Assembly (NCBI RefSeq): GCF_001281025.1
Contig: NZ_CP012646.1
Location: 1,083,001 to 1,147,000 of the forward strand
Length of the DNA: 64,000 bases
DNA from: Streptococcus mitis
GTDB lineage: Bacteria > Bacillota > Bacilli > Lactobacillales > Streptococcaceae
Direction: 5' to 3'
Part shown: positions 9,729-18,998 of the stretch, one piece after another
Layout: every line of letters begins with the position of its first letter
How positions within the stretch are numbered: position 1 is the stretch's first letter
Notes under the pieces: generated by a model
Seen by the model: the letters and a program-made list of their open reading frames with translations, nothing else
Database searches by the model: none
What the model was told of the DNA's origin: nothing
Translations under genes and position numbers: made by a program

Positions 9729-10895
9729 ATGAATTACCTTGTTATTTCTCCCTACTATCCGCAAAACTTTCAACAGTTTACCATCGAACTAGCCAATAAA
9801 GGCATCACAGTCTTGGGAATTGGTCAAGAACCATACGAGCAATTGGATGAACCTTTACGCAATAGCCTGACCGAGTATTTCCGTGTTGACAATCTTGAAA
9901 ATATAGATGAAGTCAAACGTGCAGTTGCTTTTCTCTTTTATAAACATGGCCCGATTGACCGTATTGAATCCCACAATGAATATTGGCTAGAGCTGGACGC
10001 AGCACTCAGAGAGCAATTCAATGTCTTTGGTGCCAAACCAGAGGATCTCAAAAAGACGAAATTTAAGTCTGAAATGAAGAAACTCTTCAAAAAAGCAGGT
10101 GTCCCCGTGGTACCTGGAGCTGTTATCAAGACGGAAGCAGATGTGGATCAAGCTGTGAATGAAATCGGTCTTCCAATGATTGCCAAACCTGACAATGGAG
10201 TGGGAGCAGCTGCGACCTTTAAGCTTGAAACAGAAGACGATATCAACCACTTCAAGGCTGAGTGGGACCATTCAACCGTTTATTTCTTTGAAAAATTTGT
10301 CACTTCTAGCGAAATCTGTACCTTTGACGGGCTTGTAGACAAGGATGGAAAGATTGTCTTCTCAACGACCTTCGACTACGCCTATACACCGCTGGATCTC
10401 ATGATTTACAAGATGGACAATTCCTACTATGTGCTCAAGGAGATGGATCCCAAATTACGTAAATATGGTGAGGCAATTGTCAAGGAATTTGGTATGAAAG
10501 AACGGTTCTTCCATATCGAGTTCTTCCGTGAAGGGGATGATTACATCGCCATTGAGTACAATAACCGCCCTGCAGGTGGTTTCACTATTGATGTTTATAA
10601 CTTTGCTCATTCTTTGGATCTTTATCGTGGCTACGCAGCTATAGTCGCAGGAGAAGAGTTCCCAGCGTCAGAGTTTGAACCTCAGTATTGTTTGGCTACA
10701 TCACGTCGTGCAAATGCTCACTATGTCTATTCTGAGGAGGACTTGCTTGCCAAATATAGTCAGCAGTTCAAGGTTAAAAAAATCATGCCAGCGGCCTTCG
10801 CGGAACTTCAAGGGGATTACCTTTATATGATGACAACTCCGAGTCGACAAGAAATGGAGCAGATGATTGCTGATTTCGGACAACGTCAAGAGTAA
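9729..10895 (+). CDS. ATP-grasp ligase, carbamoyl-phosphate synthase-like fold
   Basis: 388-residue ATP-grasp protein. The N-terminal Rossmann-like preATP domain (about 1-100) is followed by the ATP-binding region with KPDNGVGAAATF (about 155-167) and the metal-binding end FHIEFFREG..IAIEYNNRPAGG (about 258-285). Such enzymes join a carboxylate to an amine through an acyl-phosphate. The family gives no substrate here, and 'biotin carboxylase' labels sometimes given to relatives should not be trusted. The last codons (..FGQRQE stop) are repeated 1.6 kb downstream, showing that DNA has been inserted right behind this gene. Confidence 0.85.
   Translation: MNYLVISPYYPQNFQQFTIELANKGITVLGIGQEPYEQLDEPLRNSLTEYFRVDNLENIDEVKRAVAFLFYKHGPIDRIESHNEYWLELDAALREQFNVFGAKPEDLKKTKFKSEMKKLFKKAGVPVVPGAVIKTEADVDQAVNEIGLPMIAKPDNGVGAAATFKLETEDDINHFKAEWDHSTVYFFEKFVTSSEICTFDGLVDKDGKIVFSTTFDYAYTPLDLMIYKMDNSYYVLKEMDPKLRKYGEAIVKEFGMKERFFHIEFFREGDDYIAIEYNNRPAGGFTIDVYNFAHSLDLYRGYAAIVAGEEFPASEFEPQYCLATSRRANAHYVYSEEDLLAKYSQQFKVKKIMPAAFAELQGDYLYMMTTPSRQEMEQMIADFGQRQE
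10873..10895 (+). repeat. Left direct repeat at the 3' end of the ATP-grasp gene
   Basis: ATTTCGGACAACGTCAAGA followed by G and TAA. The same 19 bases, then A and TAA, recur at 12508-12530. The repeat encodes the end of the ATP-grasp protein (FGQRQE stop) and marks the left edge of an inserted segment. Confidence 0.85.
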
Positions 10896-10897
10896 TG

Positions 10898-10935
10898 AAA
10901 AGAATGAAAGGAGTTTGCTGCCTTTTATCCTTTTT
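10898..10935 (+). terminator. Terminator after the first ATP-grasp 3' end
   Basis: AAAAGAATGAAAGG pairs with CCTTTTATCCTTTT (12 of 14 positions plus two G-T pairs) around a nine-base loop and is followed by more T. The second copy of the gene end has a different terminator, so the two flanks were not made by a simple duplication of the whole region. Confidence 0.65.
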
Positions 10936-11108
10936 AATAGAATAGAAGACCAAATGTTAGCAAATTTGAACCAATTTAATTAATATGATCTAATAATGTA
11001 GAAATGTTAATATCAAAGGTATTTAAAGACGTAATGGAAATTTGTTTATTATTTTGAATATATCTTGTACATCAACTATTAATTTATTTTAAGGAGTCTA
11101 AATTTAAA

Positions 11109-12407
11109 ATGAAAAAAGAAGAAATAGAGCGTCTTTTCCTCTCTTCTATTATCGGAATTATTACATTTGCAATAATATTATATAGTGGTTATCAATTAAT
11201 TTCTTTTTGGGGTAAGACAGATAAAGTTTTATTAGTTTTAGTTTCGGTTTTTTCTATAACAAAATTGTTAGTGACTTACTTTGTTTCAAAAAGAAAAAAT
11301 AGACTAGAAAAATGGTTCAATTATTCTATAACAATTTTATTAGGTTTAGTAGAGTTTTCTGTTTTATTTTACTTACTAAATGGTAATCAAGATTTGAAAT
11401 TATTTCTTTTGGCTATAATAACGATATTTTTGGAAAGCCTTATAAAAGAAAAATCAAATTCAAGGACGATAATAACGGGAATAACGGGAACATTTTTAAT
11501 CTTTTTTGTAATTATTTTTTCAATTTTATTATTTTTTATTAATCCATCTGAATCCGCTCTAGTTTCGGCAATCACAGCAGTAGCTACTTTGTTATTGACA
11601 ACTGACACTCTAGAGGATGTATTTAATATAAAAGTGACAAAGCAACGACAAAAACAACTTTCGGTTATAAAAATATCAGTATTATTTCTTGTCCCAATAA
11701 TTTATGCCTCCTCTTTAATTTATCCCCGTCCTGATGTTGATAATGCTTCGATTTATACGATGTTGCTAACTGGACTTTATAGATTTATTGTATTAGAAAT
11801 AACATATCCTCTTTTTTTATTTTTAATTTATTTTAAGAAACTAAGACAAAAAATTCAAATCATGCTTGGATTACCATCTAGTCAAAAATATTTATATGGA
11901 AATTGGAATATGATTACAATAAATAAATTTACGAACAAAGATATTATTGTGAGAAAATTCTTATTAAATATTGATGGCAATAGAATTAAATTTTTGGGTA
12001 GTTTTTTCACTTTTGATGAAGATAATGTTATCTATAATGATAAAGAGGAAATACTTGGGAAAATCGAGAAATGTAACGATGATAGAGTAAATTTAGTAAT
12101 TGATAATAAAACTTTACAGCTTATTAAAATAGGAAGTGATGAATATAAAAAGTTTAGTTCATATAATTATAATCACAAGGAGAAGTTTTACAATATTCAA
12201 ATCATAGAACCGATTACTAGTAGTGAACTAGAGGTTAGTTTGTTCATATTAAATAATGACGAAAATCAATTTTTAGAAATAAATAGTATGACTAATTACA
12301 AATATTATTTAAAAGATGGGGAGTTTATTCGTATTAAGAATAATGAGAAATGTGATATGCATATTTTATTATCATCGGATATATACGAATCAGATCAATT
12401 TAAGTAG
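11109..12407 (+). CDS. Unknown membrane protein with C-terminal soluble domain, on an inserted segment
   Basis: 432-residue protein that I do not recognise. Residues about 10-245 hold six to eight hydrophobic helices. Residues about 255-432 form a soluble, beta-strand-like, Asn/Lys/Asp-rich domain that starts near the motif YLYGNWNMI and would face the cytoplasm or the outside depending on helix number. AAGGAG lies 10-15 bases upstream of the ATG. Codon use is strongly AT-biased (AAA, ATA, TTA) compared with both neighbours, which points to transfer. It is the only gene between the two direct repeats. It could be a membrane effector or cargo protein; no function is claimed. Confidence 0.75.
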   Translation: MKKEEIERLFLSSIIGIITFAIILYSGYQLISFWGKTDKVLLVLVSVFSITKLLVTYFVSKRKNRLEKWFNYSITILLGLVEFSVLFYLLNGNQDLKLFLLAIITIFLESLIKEKSNSRTIITGITGTFLIFFVIIFSILLFFINPSESALVSAITAVATLLLTTDTLEDVFNIKVTKQRQKQLSVIKISVLFLVPIIYASSLIYPRPDVDNASIYTMLLTGLYRFIVLEITYPLFLFLIYFKKLRQKIQIMLGLPSSQKYLYGNWNMITINKFTNKDIIVRKFLLNIDGNRIKFLGSFFTFDEDNVIYNDKEEILGKIEKCNDDRVNLVIDNKTLQLIKIGSDEYKKFSSYNYNHKEKFYNIQIIEPITSSELEVSLFILNNDENQFLEINSMTNYKYYLKDGEFIRIKNNEKCDMHILLSSDIYESDQFK

Positions 12408-12507
12408 TGAAAAGAGTTAACTTTTCTTAAAAGAACATATTAAAGAATATGAAATTATAAATTTAAAAGAATTTCGAACTTTTTTGCTAATTAAAAAATT
12501 GGAAAAT

Positions 12508-12530
12508 ATTTCGGACAACGTCAAGAATAA
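12508..12530 (+). repeat. Right direct repeat of the inserted segment
   Basis: Second copy of the ATP-grasp 3' end: 19 identical bases, one mismatch, then TAA. In the ATP-grasp frame it reads GKYFGQRQE stop, with a TAA stop shortly upstream, so it is only a remnant of the gene end. It is followed by its own terminator. Confidence 0.85.
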
Positions 12531-12537
12531 GAACTCT

Positions 12538-12575
12538 CGGATTAAGGAAATGGATCCCCTTAATCCTTTTGTTTT
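12538..12575 (+). terminator. Terminator after the second ATP-grasp 3' end
   Basis: GGATTAAGG and CCTTAATCC form a perfect nine-base stem around ten bases, followed by TTTTGTTTT. One of the two terminators (this one or 10898-10935) is presumably native and the other came with the insert. Confidence 0.85.
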
Positions 12576-12689
12576 AATAAGAGAAATAAAACCGCTTTCT
12601 CATACATTCTTTTAGAAAACCTGTTGCTAAAAGATATAAAAATTGATAGAATAAGGATTGTCTAAAAAATTTTAAGGAGAATCTATCAA

Positions 12690-13595
12690 ATGGATTTCAC
12701 ATGGGCAATTAAATATGCCACTGAATTTTTGGCCACTGCTATTTTGATCATTCTTGGAAATGGTGCAGTTGCCAACGTTGAACTTAAAGGTACGAAAGGT
12801 CACCAAAGTGGCTGGATCGTTATCGCTGTTGGTTATGGTATGGGGGTTATGATCCCAGCCTTGATGTTTGGTAACGTATCTGGTAACCACATTAACCCAG
12901 CCTTCACTCTTGGACTTGCGATCAGCGGTCTCTTCCCTTGGGCACAAGTTGCGCCTTATATCATCGCACAAGTTTTGGGTGCTATCTTTGGTCAAGCCTT
13001 GGTTGTGGCGACACACCGCCCATATTACTTGAAAACTGAAAATCCAAACAACATTTTGGGTACTTTCTCAACCATTTCAAGTTTGGATAATGGTACAAAA
13101 GAATCACGTTTTGCAGCAACTGTTAACGGTTTTGTAAACGAGTTTGTTGGTTCATTTGTTCTTTTCTTTGCAGCTCTTGGAATGACTAAAAACTTCTTTG
13201 GTGCTGAACTAGTATCAAAAGCACAAGCTGCTATCAATGCTCAAGTTGCACAAGCAACTACTCAAGGTCAAACAATTCCTCAAGAACAAGTAACAGCAGC
13301 ACTTGATCAAGCTAAAGAACAAGTAGCACCATTTATGACATCTGGTCTTGGAATTGCTCACTTGGCACTTGGATTCCTTGTTATGGCCTTGGTAACATCA
13401 CTTGGTGGACCTACAGGACCTGCCTTGAACCCAGCCCGTGACTTGGGACCACGTCTCCTTCATGCTTTCCTTCCAAAATCAGTTCTTGGTGAGCACAAAG
13501 GTGATTCAAAATGGTGGTATTCTTGGGTACCAGTAGTAGCACCGATCGCAGCAGCAATTGCGGCAGTAGCTATCTTCAAATTCCTTTACCTATAA
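12690..13595 (+). CDS. Aquaglyceroporin (MIP family)
   Basis: 301-residue channel for glycerol and water. The two pore half-helices are marked by NPA motifs in HINPAF (about residue 70) and in LNPARDLGPR (about residue 250); the Asp after the second NPAR is the usual glycerol-type mark. Six membrane helices are visible. An unusual hydrophilic, Gln/Ala-rich extracellular loop (about 175-215) sits between helices 4 and 5, as known in streptococcal and lactobacillar GlpF-like proteins. AAGGAGA precedes the ATG. It is a single-gene unit closed by a strong terminator. Confidence 0.93.
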   Translation: MDFTWAIKYATEFLATAILIILGNGAVANVELKGTKGHQSGWIVIAVGYGMGVMIPALMFGNVSGNHINPAFTLGLAISGLFPWAQVAPYIIAQVLGAIFGQALVVATHRPYYLKTENPNNILGTFSTISSLDNGTKESRFAATVNGFVNEFVGSFVLFFAALGMTKNFFGAELVSKAQAAINAQVAQATTQGQTIPQEQVTAALDQAKEQVAPFMTSGLGIAHLALGFLVMALVTSLGGPTGPALNPARDLGPRLLHAFLPKSVLGEHKGDSKWWYSWVPVVAPIAAAIAAVAIFKFLYL

Positions 13596-13602
13596 GAAAT
13601 TG

Positions 13603-13628
13603 AAACCGAGGAAATCCTCGGTTTTTTA
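13603..13628 (+). terminator. Terminator of the aquaglyceroporin gene
   Basis: AAACCGAGG and CCTCGGTTT form a perfect nine-base stem with a four-base loop and a following T run. Confidence 0.93.
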
Positions 13629-13718
13629 GATGAAATTTTACGAAAAAAAGGTAAATCTGAGCATAATTTCTTGTAAAAAATTCTAAAATCCTTTAAAATA
13701 AAAGAGTTGGAGGAATTT

Positions 13719-14444
13719 ATGAATGTAAATCAGATTGTACGGATTATTCCTACTTTAAAAGTTAATAATAGAAAATTAAATGAAACATTTTATATAGAAA
13801 CCCTTGGCATGAAGGCCTTGTTAGAAGAGTCAGCCTTTCTGTCACTAGGTGATCAAACAGGTCTAGAAAAGCTGGTTTTAGAAGAAGCTCCAAGTATGCG
13901 CACTCGTAAGGTAGAGGGAAGAAAAAAACTAGCTAGATTGATTGTCAAAGTGGAAAATCCCTTAGAAATTGAAGGACTCTTATCTAAAACAGATTCGATT
14001 CATCAATTATATAAAGGTCAAAACGGCTACGCTTTTGAAATTTACTCTCCAGAAGATGATTTGGTTTTGATTCATGCGGAAGATGACAGAGAAAATCTAG
14101 TAGAAGTAGGAGAAAAGCCAGAATTTCAAACAGATCTGGAGTCAATTTCTTTAAGTAAATTTGAAATTTCTATGGAATTACACCTCCCAACGGATGTAGA
14201 TAGTTTCTTGGAACTATCTGAAATTGGGGCGTCACTTGATTTTATCCCAGCTCAGGGGCAAGATTTGACTGTGGACAATACGATTACTTGGGACTTATCT
14301 ATGCTCAAGTTCTTGGTCAATGAACTAGATATAGAAAGTCTTCGCCAGAAATTTGAGTCTACTGAATATTTTATTCCCAAGTCTGAAAAATTCTTCCTTG
14401 GAAAAGATAGAAATAATGTTGAATTGTGGTTTGAAGAAGTATGA
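13719..14444 (+). CDS. cppA: CppA-family protein
   Basis: 241-residue protein matching streptococcal CppA, described in the literature as a complement C3-degrading proteinase. The sequence shows no classical protease motif or signal peptide; the fold is predicted to be glyoxalase/VOC-like (N-terminal QIVRIIPTLKVNNR, repeated half-domains), so the protease role should be treated with care. The ATG at 13719 has GGAGG six to ten bases upstream; the earlier in-frame TTG overlaps that site. The stop overlaps the next gene's start by four bases. Confidence 0.88.
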   Translation: MNVNQIVRIIPTLKVNNRKLNETFYIETLGMKALLEESAFLSLGDQTGLEKLVLEEAPSMRTRKVEGRKKLARLIVKVENPLEIEGLLSKTDSIHQLYKGQNGYAFEIYSPEDDLVLIHAEDDRENLVEVGEKPEFQTDLESISLSKFEISMELHLPTDVDSFLELSEIGASLDFIPAQGQDLTVDNTITWDLSMLKFLVNELDIESLRQKFESTEYFIPKSEKFFLGKDRNNVELWFEEV

Positions 14445-15376
14445 AGTGGACCAAGATTATTAAAAAAATAGAAGAACAAATCGAGGCAGGGATCTATCCC
14501 GGAGCCTCTTTTGCGTATTTTAAGGACCATCAATGGAAGGAGTTCTATTTAGGTCAGAGTGACCCAGAGCATGGCTTGCAGACTCAAGCAGGACTAGTTT
14601 ATGACCTAGCCAGTGTCAGCAAGGTTGTTGGGGTAGGTACTGTTTTTACTTTTTTGTGGGAAAGAGGTCAATTAGATATTGACAGACCAGTAACCGATTT
14701 TTTAGCTGAGAGTGATTATCCAGATATTACTATTCGTCAGCTCTTAACTCATGCTACAGACCTTGATCCTTTTATTCCCAATCGTGATCTTTTAACAGCC
14801 TCAGAATTAAAGGAAGCGATGTTTCATCTCAACAGACGAAGTCAGCCATCCTTTCTTTATTCGGATGTTCATTTTTTACTGTTGGGCTTTGTTTTGGAAA
14901 GAATCTTTAATCAAGACTTGGATGTGATTTTACAGGAGCAAGTTTTTAATCCTTGGAGAATGACGGAAACCCAATTTGGACCTGTTGAGCTTGCTGTTCC
15001 AACAGTTAGAGGTGTCGAGGCAGGTCTGGTACATGATCCCAAGGCTCGCCTCCTAGGCAGACATGCAGGTAGTGCTGGTTTGTTTTCGACTGTAAAGGAT
15101 TTACAAATCTTTTTAGAACACTATTTAGCAGATGATTTTGCAAGAGATTTGAGTCAAAATTTTTCTCCTTTGGATGACAAGGAACGTTCTTTGGCATGGA
15201 ATTTGGAAGGAGATTGGTTAGACCATACGGGCTATACAGGTACCTTTATCATGTGGAATCGCCAGAAGCAAGAAGCGGCTATTTTCCTATCGAATCGTAC
15301 CTATAAAAAGGATGAGAGGGCTCAATGGATTTTAGACCGCAATCAAGTGATGGACTTGATTCGCAAAGAAGAGTAA
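14441..15376 (+). CDS. Serine hydrolase, class C beta-lactamase / PBP-like
   Basis: 311-residue cytoplasmic protein of the beta-lactamase/transpeptidase-like family. The three active-site elements are visible: SVSK with Ser58 and Lys61, YSD (about 147-149) in the place of YxN, and HTG in DHTGYTGTF near the C-terminus. There is no signal peptide or membrane anchor, so a role on exported peptidoglycan is unlikely unless an unknown route exists. It is translationally coupled to cppA and followed after eight bases by an EamA exporter. Confident family, unknown substrate. Confidence 0.87.
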   Translation: MKWTKIIKKIEEQIEAGIYPGASFAYFKDHQWKEFYLGQSDPEHGLQTQAGLVYDLASVSKVVGVGTVFTFLWERGQLDIDRPVTDFLAESDYPDITIRQLLTHATDLDPFIPNRDLLTASELKEAMFHLNRRSQPSFLYSDVHFLLLGFVLERIFNQDLDVILQEQVFNPWRMTETQFGPVELAVPTVRGVEAGLVHDPKARLLGRHAGSAGLFSTVKDLQIFLEHYLADDFARDLSQNFSPLDDKERSLAWNLEGDWLDHTGYTGTFIMWNRQKQEAAIFLSNRTYKKDERAQWILDRNQVMDLIRKEE

Positions 15377-15384
15377 GGAGAGAC

Positions 15385-16281
15385 ATGTCAAACGTTTTAA
15401 AAGGGACTCTATTAACAGTTGTAGCTGGTACAGCTTGGGGCTTGTCAGGAACGAGTGGCCAATACCTGATGGCACACGGAATTTCGGCTCTGGTTTTAAC
15501 TAACTTACGACTTTTAATCGCTGGTGGGATTCTCATGCTCTTAGCTTATGTTACTGCAAAGGATAAAATGCTGGCCTTTTTAAAGGATAGAAAGAGTTTG
15601 CTGTCTCTTCTTATTTTTGCTCTAATTGGTCTCTTCCTCAACCAATTCGCCTATCTAACTGCTATTCAGGAGACCAATGCAGGAACTGCGACTGTGCTTC
15701 AGTATGTTTGTCCTGTCGGGATTTTAATTTATAGCTGTATCAAGGATAAGGTGGCACCGACACTGGGAGAGATAGTTTCTATCATATTAGCCATCGGAGG
15801 GACCTTCCTGATTGCAACTCATGGGCAGTTGGACCAGTTATCCATGACACCTGCAGACCTGTTCTGGGGTCTCTTTTCTGCTCTGACTTACGCCCTGTAT
15901 ATCATTTTGCCCATAACCTTGATTAAGAAGTGGGGGAGCAGTTTGATCATTGGTGTGGGAATGGTCATAGCTGGTTTGGTCGTCCTTCCTTTTACAGGGG
16001 TTCTACAGGCCAATATACCGACTAGTCTTGATTTTCTCCTTGCTTTTGCAGGTATTATTCTTATCGGGACTGTCTTTGCCTATACAGCCTTTCTAAAAGG
16101 AGCCAGTCTGATTGGGCCGGTCAAGTCAAGTTTGTTGGCTTCAATTGAGCCAATCTCGGCGGTTTTCTTTGCTTTCCTAATTATGAATGAACAATTTTAT
16201 CCCATTGATTTTCTTGGTATGGCAATGATATTGTTTGCTGTAACTCTGATTTCTTTGAAAGATTTACTCTTAGAAAAATAA
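15385..16281 (+). CDS. EamA/DMT-family transporter
   Basis: 298-residue inner-membrane permease with ten predicted helices arranged as two EamA repeats (about 5-140 and 150-295). The N-terminal GTAWGLSGTSGQYL and the conserved Glu/Pro segment SIEPISAVFFAFLIMNE in the second repeat are typical. Relatives export amino acids or other metabolites, but the substrate cannot be read from sequence. The ATG at 15385 has AAGGAG upstream; a longer in-frame start would lie inside the preceding gene. It is third in the cppA operon. Confidence 0.9.
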   Translation: MSNVLKGTLLTVVAGTAWGLSGTSGQYLMAHGISALVLTNLRLLIAGGILMLLAYVTAKDKMLAFLKDRKSLLSLLIFALIGLFLNQFAYLTAIQETNAGTATVLQYVCPVGILIYSCIKDKVAPTLGEIVSIILAIGGTFLIATHGQLDQLSMTPADLFWGLFSALTYALYIILPITLIKKWGSSLIIGVGMVIAGLVVLPFTGVLQANIPTSLDFLLAFAGIILIGTVFAYTAFLKGASLIGPVKSSLLASIEPISAVFFAFLIMNEQFYPIDFLGMAMILFAVTLISLKDLLLEK

Positions 16282-16314
16282 AAAGACTCTTTGTCCGTGA
16301 CAGAGAGTTTTTGC
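16278..16314. terminator. Bidirectional terminator between the EamA gene and the GntR gene
   Basis: AAAAAGACTCT and AGAGTTTTT flank a 14-base loop, with T runs in both directions, between converging genes. Confidence 0.75.
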
Positions 16315-16322
16315 ATAGTAAT

Positions 16323-17021
16323 CTAATTATTTTCAAGATAAAATTCAAAGCGTTCGCCTACATATTGACTTTTTACATATTCAAAAGCAGTACCATCTTC
16401 TAGGTAGGAAACCTGAGTCAAACCAAGAATAGCATGCCCTTTTTCAACTTCCAAATAGTGGGCAATTTTTTCTTTAGCAAGGCGAGCATAAATAGTCTGC
16501 TGTGATTTACCGATACGGTAGCCATGTTTTTGTAGAGTCTGGAAGAAATGACTGGTGATTTCTTCTTTTTTAAAGTCCTTAATGAATTTTTCAGGAATAG
16601 AAGCAACCTCATAAACCAGAGGGACTTGGTCGGCATAGCGAACACGTTCCATTCGGATAATATTCTCTGTTGTAGAAATTCCTAGCTTGGCAACTTCCTG
16701 CTCATTGGGAATGGTTTTTCTGTAGGAAATGAGTTGGCTAGAGGGTACTTTACCTTGGGACTTAACAATTTCAGTAAAACTGGTTGTCCCTCGCATCTTT
16801 TCTTGTACTCGAGTACTGGAAACAAAGGTGCCACTTCCTACACGGCGCTCTAAGACGCCTTCTTCGACTAATAGAGATACGGCTTGGCGGAGGGTCATGC
16901 GACTAACCGCAAACTGCTCTGCTAAATCTCGTTCACTAGGGAGTCTCTCCCCAATAGCCCAACGGTGCTCGTCAATATCCTTTTTTATCTGATCATGGAT
17001 TTTCATATAAGCTGGTAGCAT
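16323..17021 (-). CDS. GntR-family transcriptional regulator, HutC/UTRA type
   Basis: 232-residue repressor. An N-terminal winged helix (about 5-70, with PSERDLAEQFAVSRMTLRQAV) is joined to a UTRA ligand domain (about 90-230). It is transcribed divergently from guaA with 141 bases between the starts, so it may control guaA, itself, or both. The start could be the ATG at 17021 or a GTG at 17030; neither has a strong ribosome site. HutC-type members often bind sugar phosphates such as glucosamine-6-phosphate, but the ligand here is not known. Confidence 0.9.
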   Translation of the reverse strand: MLPAYMKIHDQIKKDIDEHRWAIGERLPSERDLAEQFAVSRMTLRQAVSLLVEEGVLERRVGSGTFVSSTRVQEKMRGTTSFTEIVKSQGKVPSSQLISYRKTIPNEQEVAKLGISTTENIIRMERVRYADQVPLVYEVASIPEKFIKDFKKEEITSHFFQTLQKHGYRIGKSQQTIYARLAKEKIAHYLEVEKGHAILGLTQVSYLEDGTAFEYVKSQYVGERFEFYLENN

Positions 17022-17162
17022 ATTTTTCACTTCATTTCTATCTTTTCTCTATTGTACCCCAATAAACTAGAAAAAGTCAAACTTCGCCTTGTTTAGTTGG
17101 TAATTCGCCCTTATTTGTGATAGAATATTGAAAAAAGATATTTCTTTTGAGAAAGGAAAAAG

Positions 17163-18725
17163 ATGAGCAACATTTCAACTGATTTGCAAGATGTAGAAAA
17201 AATCATCGTACTGGACTATGGTAGCCAATACAACCAGCTGATTTCACGCCGTATCCGTGAGATTGGTGTTTTTTCAGAACTAAAAAGCCATAAAATTTCA
17301 GCTGCTGAAGTTCGTAAAATCAATCCTGTAGGGATCATCCTGTCAGGTGGTCCAAACTCTGTATATGAAGATGGTTCATTCGATATTGACCCAGAAATCT
17401 TCGAACTTGGAATTCCAATTTTGGGAATTTGTTATGGTATGCAGTTATTGACCCATAAACTTGGAGGAAAGGTTGTACCAGCAGGAGATGCGGGGAATCG
17501 TGAATACGGTCAATCAACCCTAACACACACACCATCAGCTCTTTTTGAATCAACACCTGATGAACAGACTGTATTGATGAGCCACGGCGATGCAGTTACT
17601 GAGATTCCTGCTGACTTTGTTCGTACAGGTACATCAGCTGACTGCCCATACGCAGCCATTGAAAACCCAGATAAACACATTTACGGTATCCAATTCCATC
17701 CAGAAGTTCGCCATTCTGTATACGGGAATGACATCCTTCGTAACTTTGCCCTTAACATCTGTAAGGCTAAAGGCGACTGGACAATGGATAACTTCATCGA
17801 TATGCAGATCCAAAAAATCCGTGAAACCGTCGGTGATAAACGTGTCCTTCTTGGCCTTTCAGGTGGGGTTGACTCATCTGTCGTTGGGGTTCTTCTCCAA
17901 AAAGCGATTGGCGATCAATTGATTTGTATCTTCGTAGACCACGGTCTTCTTCGTAAAGGGGAAGCGGACCAAGTTATGGACATGCTTGGTGGTAAGTTTG
18001 GTTTAAATATCGTCAAAGCAGACGCTGCTAAACGTTTCCTTGATAAACTTGCTGGCGTTTCTGACCCTGAACAAAAACGTAAAATCATCGGTAATGAGTT
18101 TGTATATGTTTTTGATGACGAAGCAAGCAAGCTAAAAGATGTGAAATTCCTTGCTCAAGGTACCTTATATACAGACGTTATCGAGTCTGGTACAGATACA
18201 GCTCAAACTATCAAGTCACATCACAACGTGGGTGGTCTTCCAGAAGACATGCAGTTTGAATTGATTGAACCACTCAATACTCTTTATAAAGACGAAGTTC
18301 GTGCCCTTGGTACAGAGCTTGGCATGCCAGACCATATCGTATGGCGCCAACCATTCCCAGGACCAGGACTTGCGATCCGTGTCATGGGTGAAATAACTGA
18401 AGAAAAACTTGAAACAGTTCGCGAATCAGACGCTATCCTGCGTGAGGAAATTGCCAAAGCTGGCCTTGACCGCGATATCTGGCAATATTTCACTGTTAAC
18501 ACAGGCGTTCGTTCAGTCGGTGTTATGGGTGACGGTCGTACATATGACTACACGATTGCAATCCGTGCTATTACCTCTATCGACGGTATGACTGCTGATT
18601 TTGCCAAAATTCCTTGGGAAGTCCTTCAAAAAATCTCAGTACGTATCGTAAATGAAGTGGATCATGTTAACCGTATCGTCTACGATATTACAAGTAAACC
18701 ACCTGCAACAGTTGAATGGGAATAA
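17163..18725 (+). CDS. guaA: GMP synthase, glutamine-hydrolysing
   Basis: 520-residue enzyme converting XMP to GMP. The N-terminal class I glutamine amidotransferase domain carries Cys90 in GICYGMQ and the His/Glu pair in QFHPEV. The PP-loop ATP pyrophosphatase domain has SGGVDS at 233-238, and the C-terminal dimerisation domain ends in the conserved [16 protein letters not shown] lies upstream of the ATG. A TAGAAT-type -10 lies in the gap shared with the GntR gene. No guanine riboswitch fold is seen in that gap. Confidence 0.98.
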   Translation: MSNISTDLQDVEKIIVLDYGSQYNQLISRRIREIGVFSELKSHKISAAEVRKINPVGIILSGGPNSVYEDGSFDIDPEIFELGIPILGICYGMQLLTHKLGGKVVPAGDAGNREYGQSTLTHTPSALFESTPDEQTVLMSHGDAVTEIPADFVRTGTSADCPYAAIENPDKHIYGIQFHPEVRHSVYGNDILRNFALNICKAKGDWTMDNFIDMQIQKIRETVGDKRVLLGLSGGVDSSVVGVLLQKAIGDQLICIFVDHGLLRKGEADQVMDMLGGKFGLNIVKADAAKRFLDKLAGVSDPEQKRKIIGNEFVYVFDDEASKLKDVKFLAQGTLYTDVIESGTDTAQTIKSHHNVGGLPEDMQFELIEPLNTLYKDEVRALGTELGMPDHIVWRQPFPGPGLAIRVMGEITEEKLETVRESDAILREEIAKAGLDRDIWQYFTVNTGVRSVGVMGDGRTYDYTIAIRAITSIDGMTADFAKIPWEVLQKISVRIVNEVDHVNRIVYDITSKPPATVEWE

Positions 18726-18779
18726 TAGATAAGAGTAACTTAGGCTAAGAATCCTTGATGTAACAGCATTAAGATAATA

Positions 18780-18838
18780 AAACTCCATAAAATCTGTAGT
18801 GGCTAAGATCCATTTCAGATTTTATGGAGTCTTTTTGT
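18780..18838 (+). terminator. Terminator of guaA
   Basis: AACTCCATAAAATCTG and CAGATTTTATGGAGT make a 15-base perfect stem with an approximately 20-base loop and a T-rich tail (CTTTTTGTTT). The rest of the gap up to 19268 holds the G tract and the promoter listed next, and no gene. Confidence 0.9.
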
Positions 18839-18998
18839 TTGCTATCAAGCGTGAAATGAAGTTGCTACTCAGTAAATGGAAAATAGCAGAACTTTCACCC
18901 TACAATAATTGTGAAGTGGACTTTGTCTATCTCTGAGTCTAGAAATTGAAATTTGTACTAAAAATGTTATATTTCACAAAAAACTCCCAATATTTCAT

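Noticed and set aside
17031..17162. Possible guanine or purine riboswitch before guaA
   Set aside because: No conserved purine-riboswitch loop motifs or terminator hairpin could be drawn, and the gap is mostly promoter sequence.
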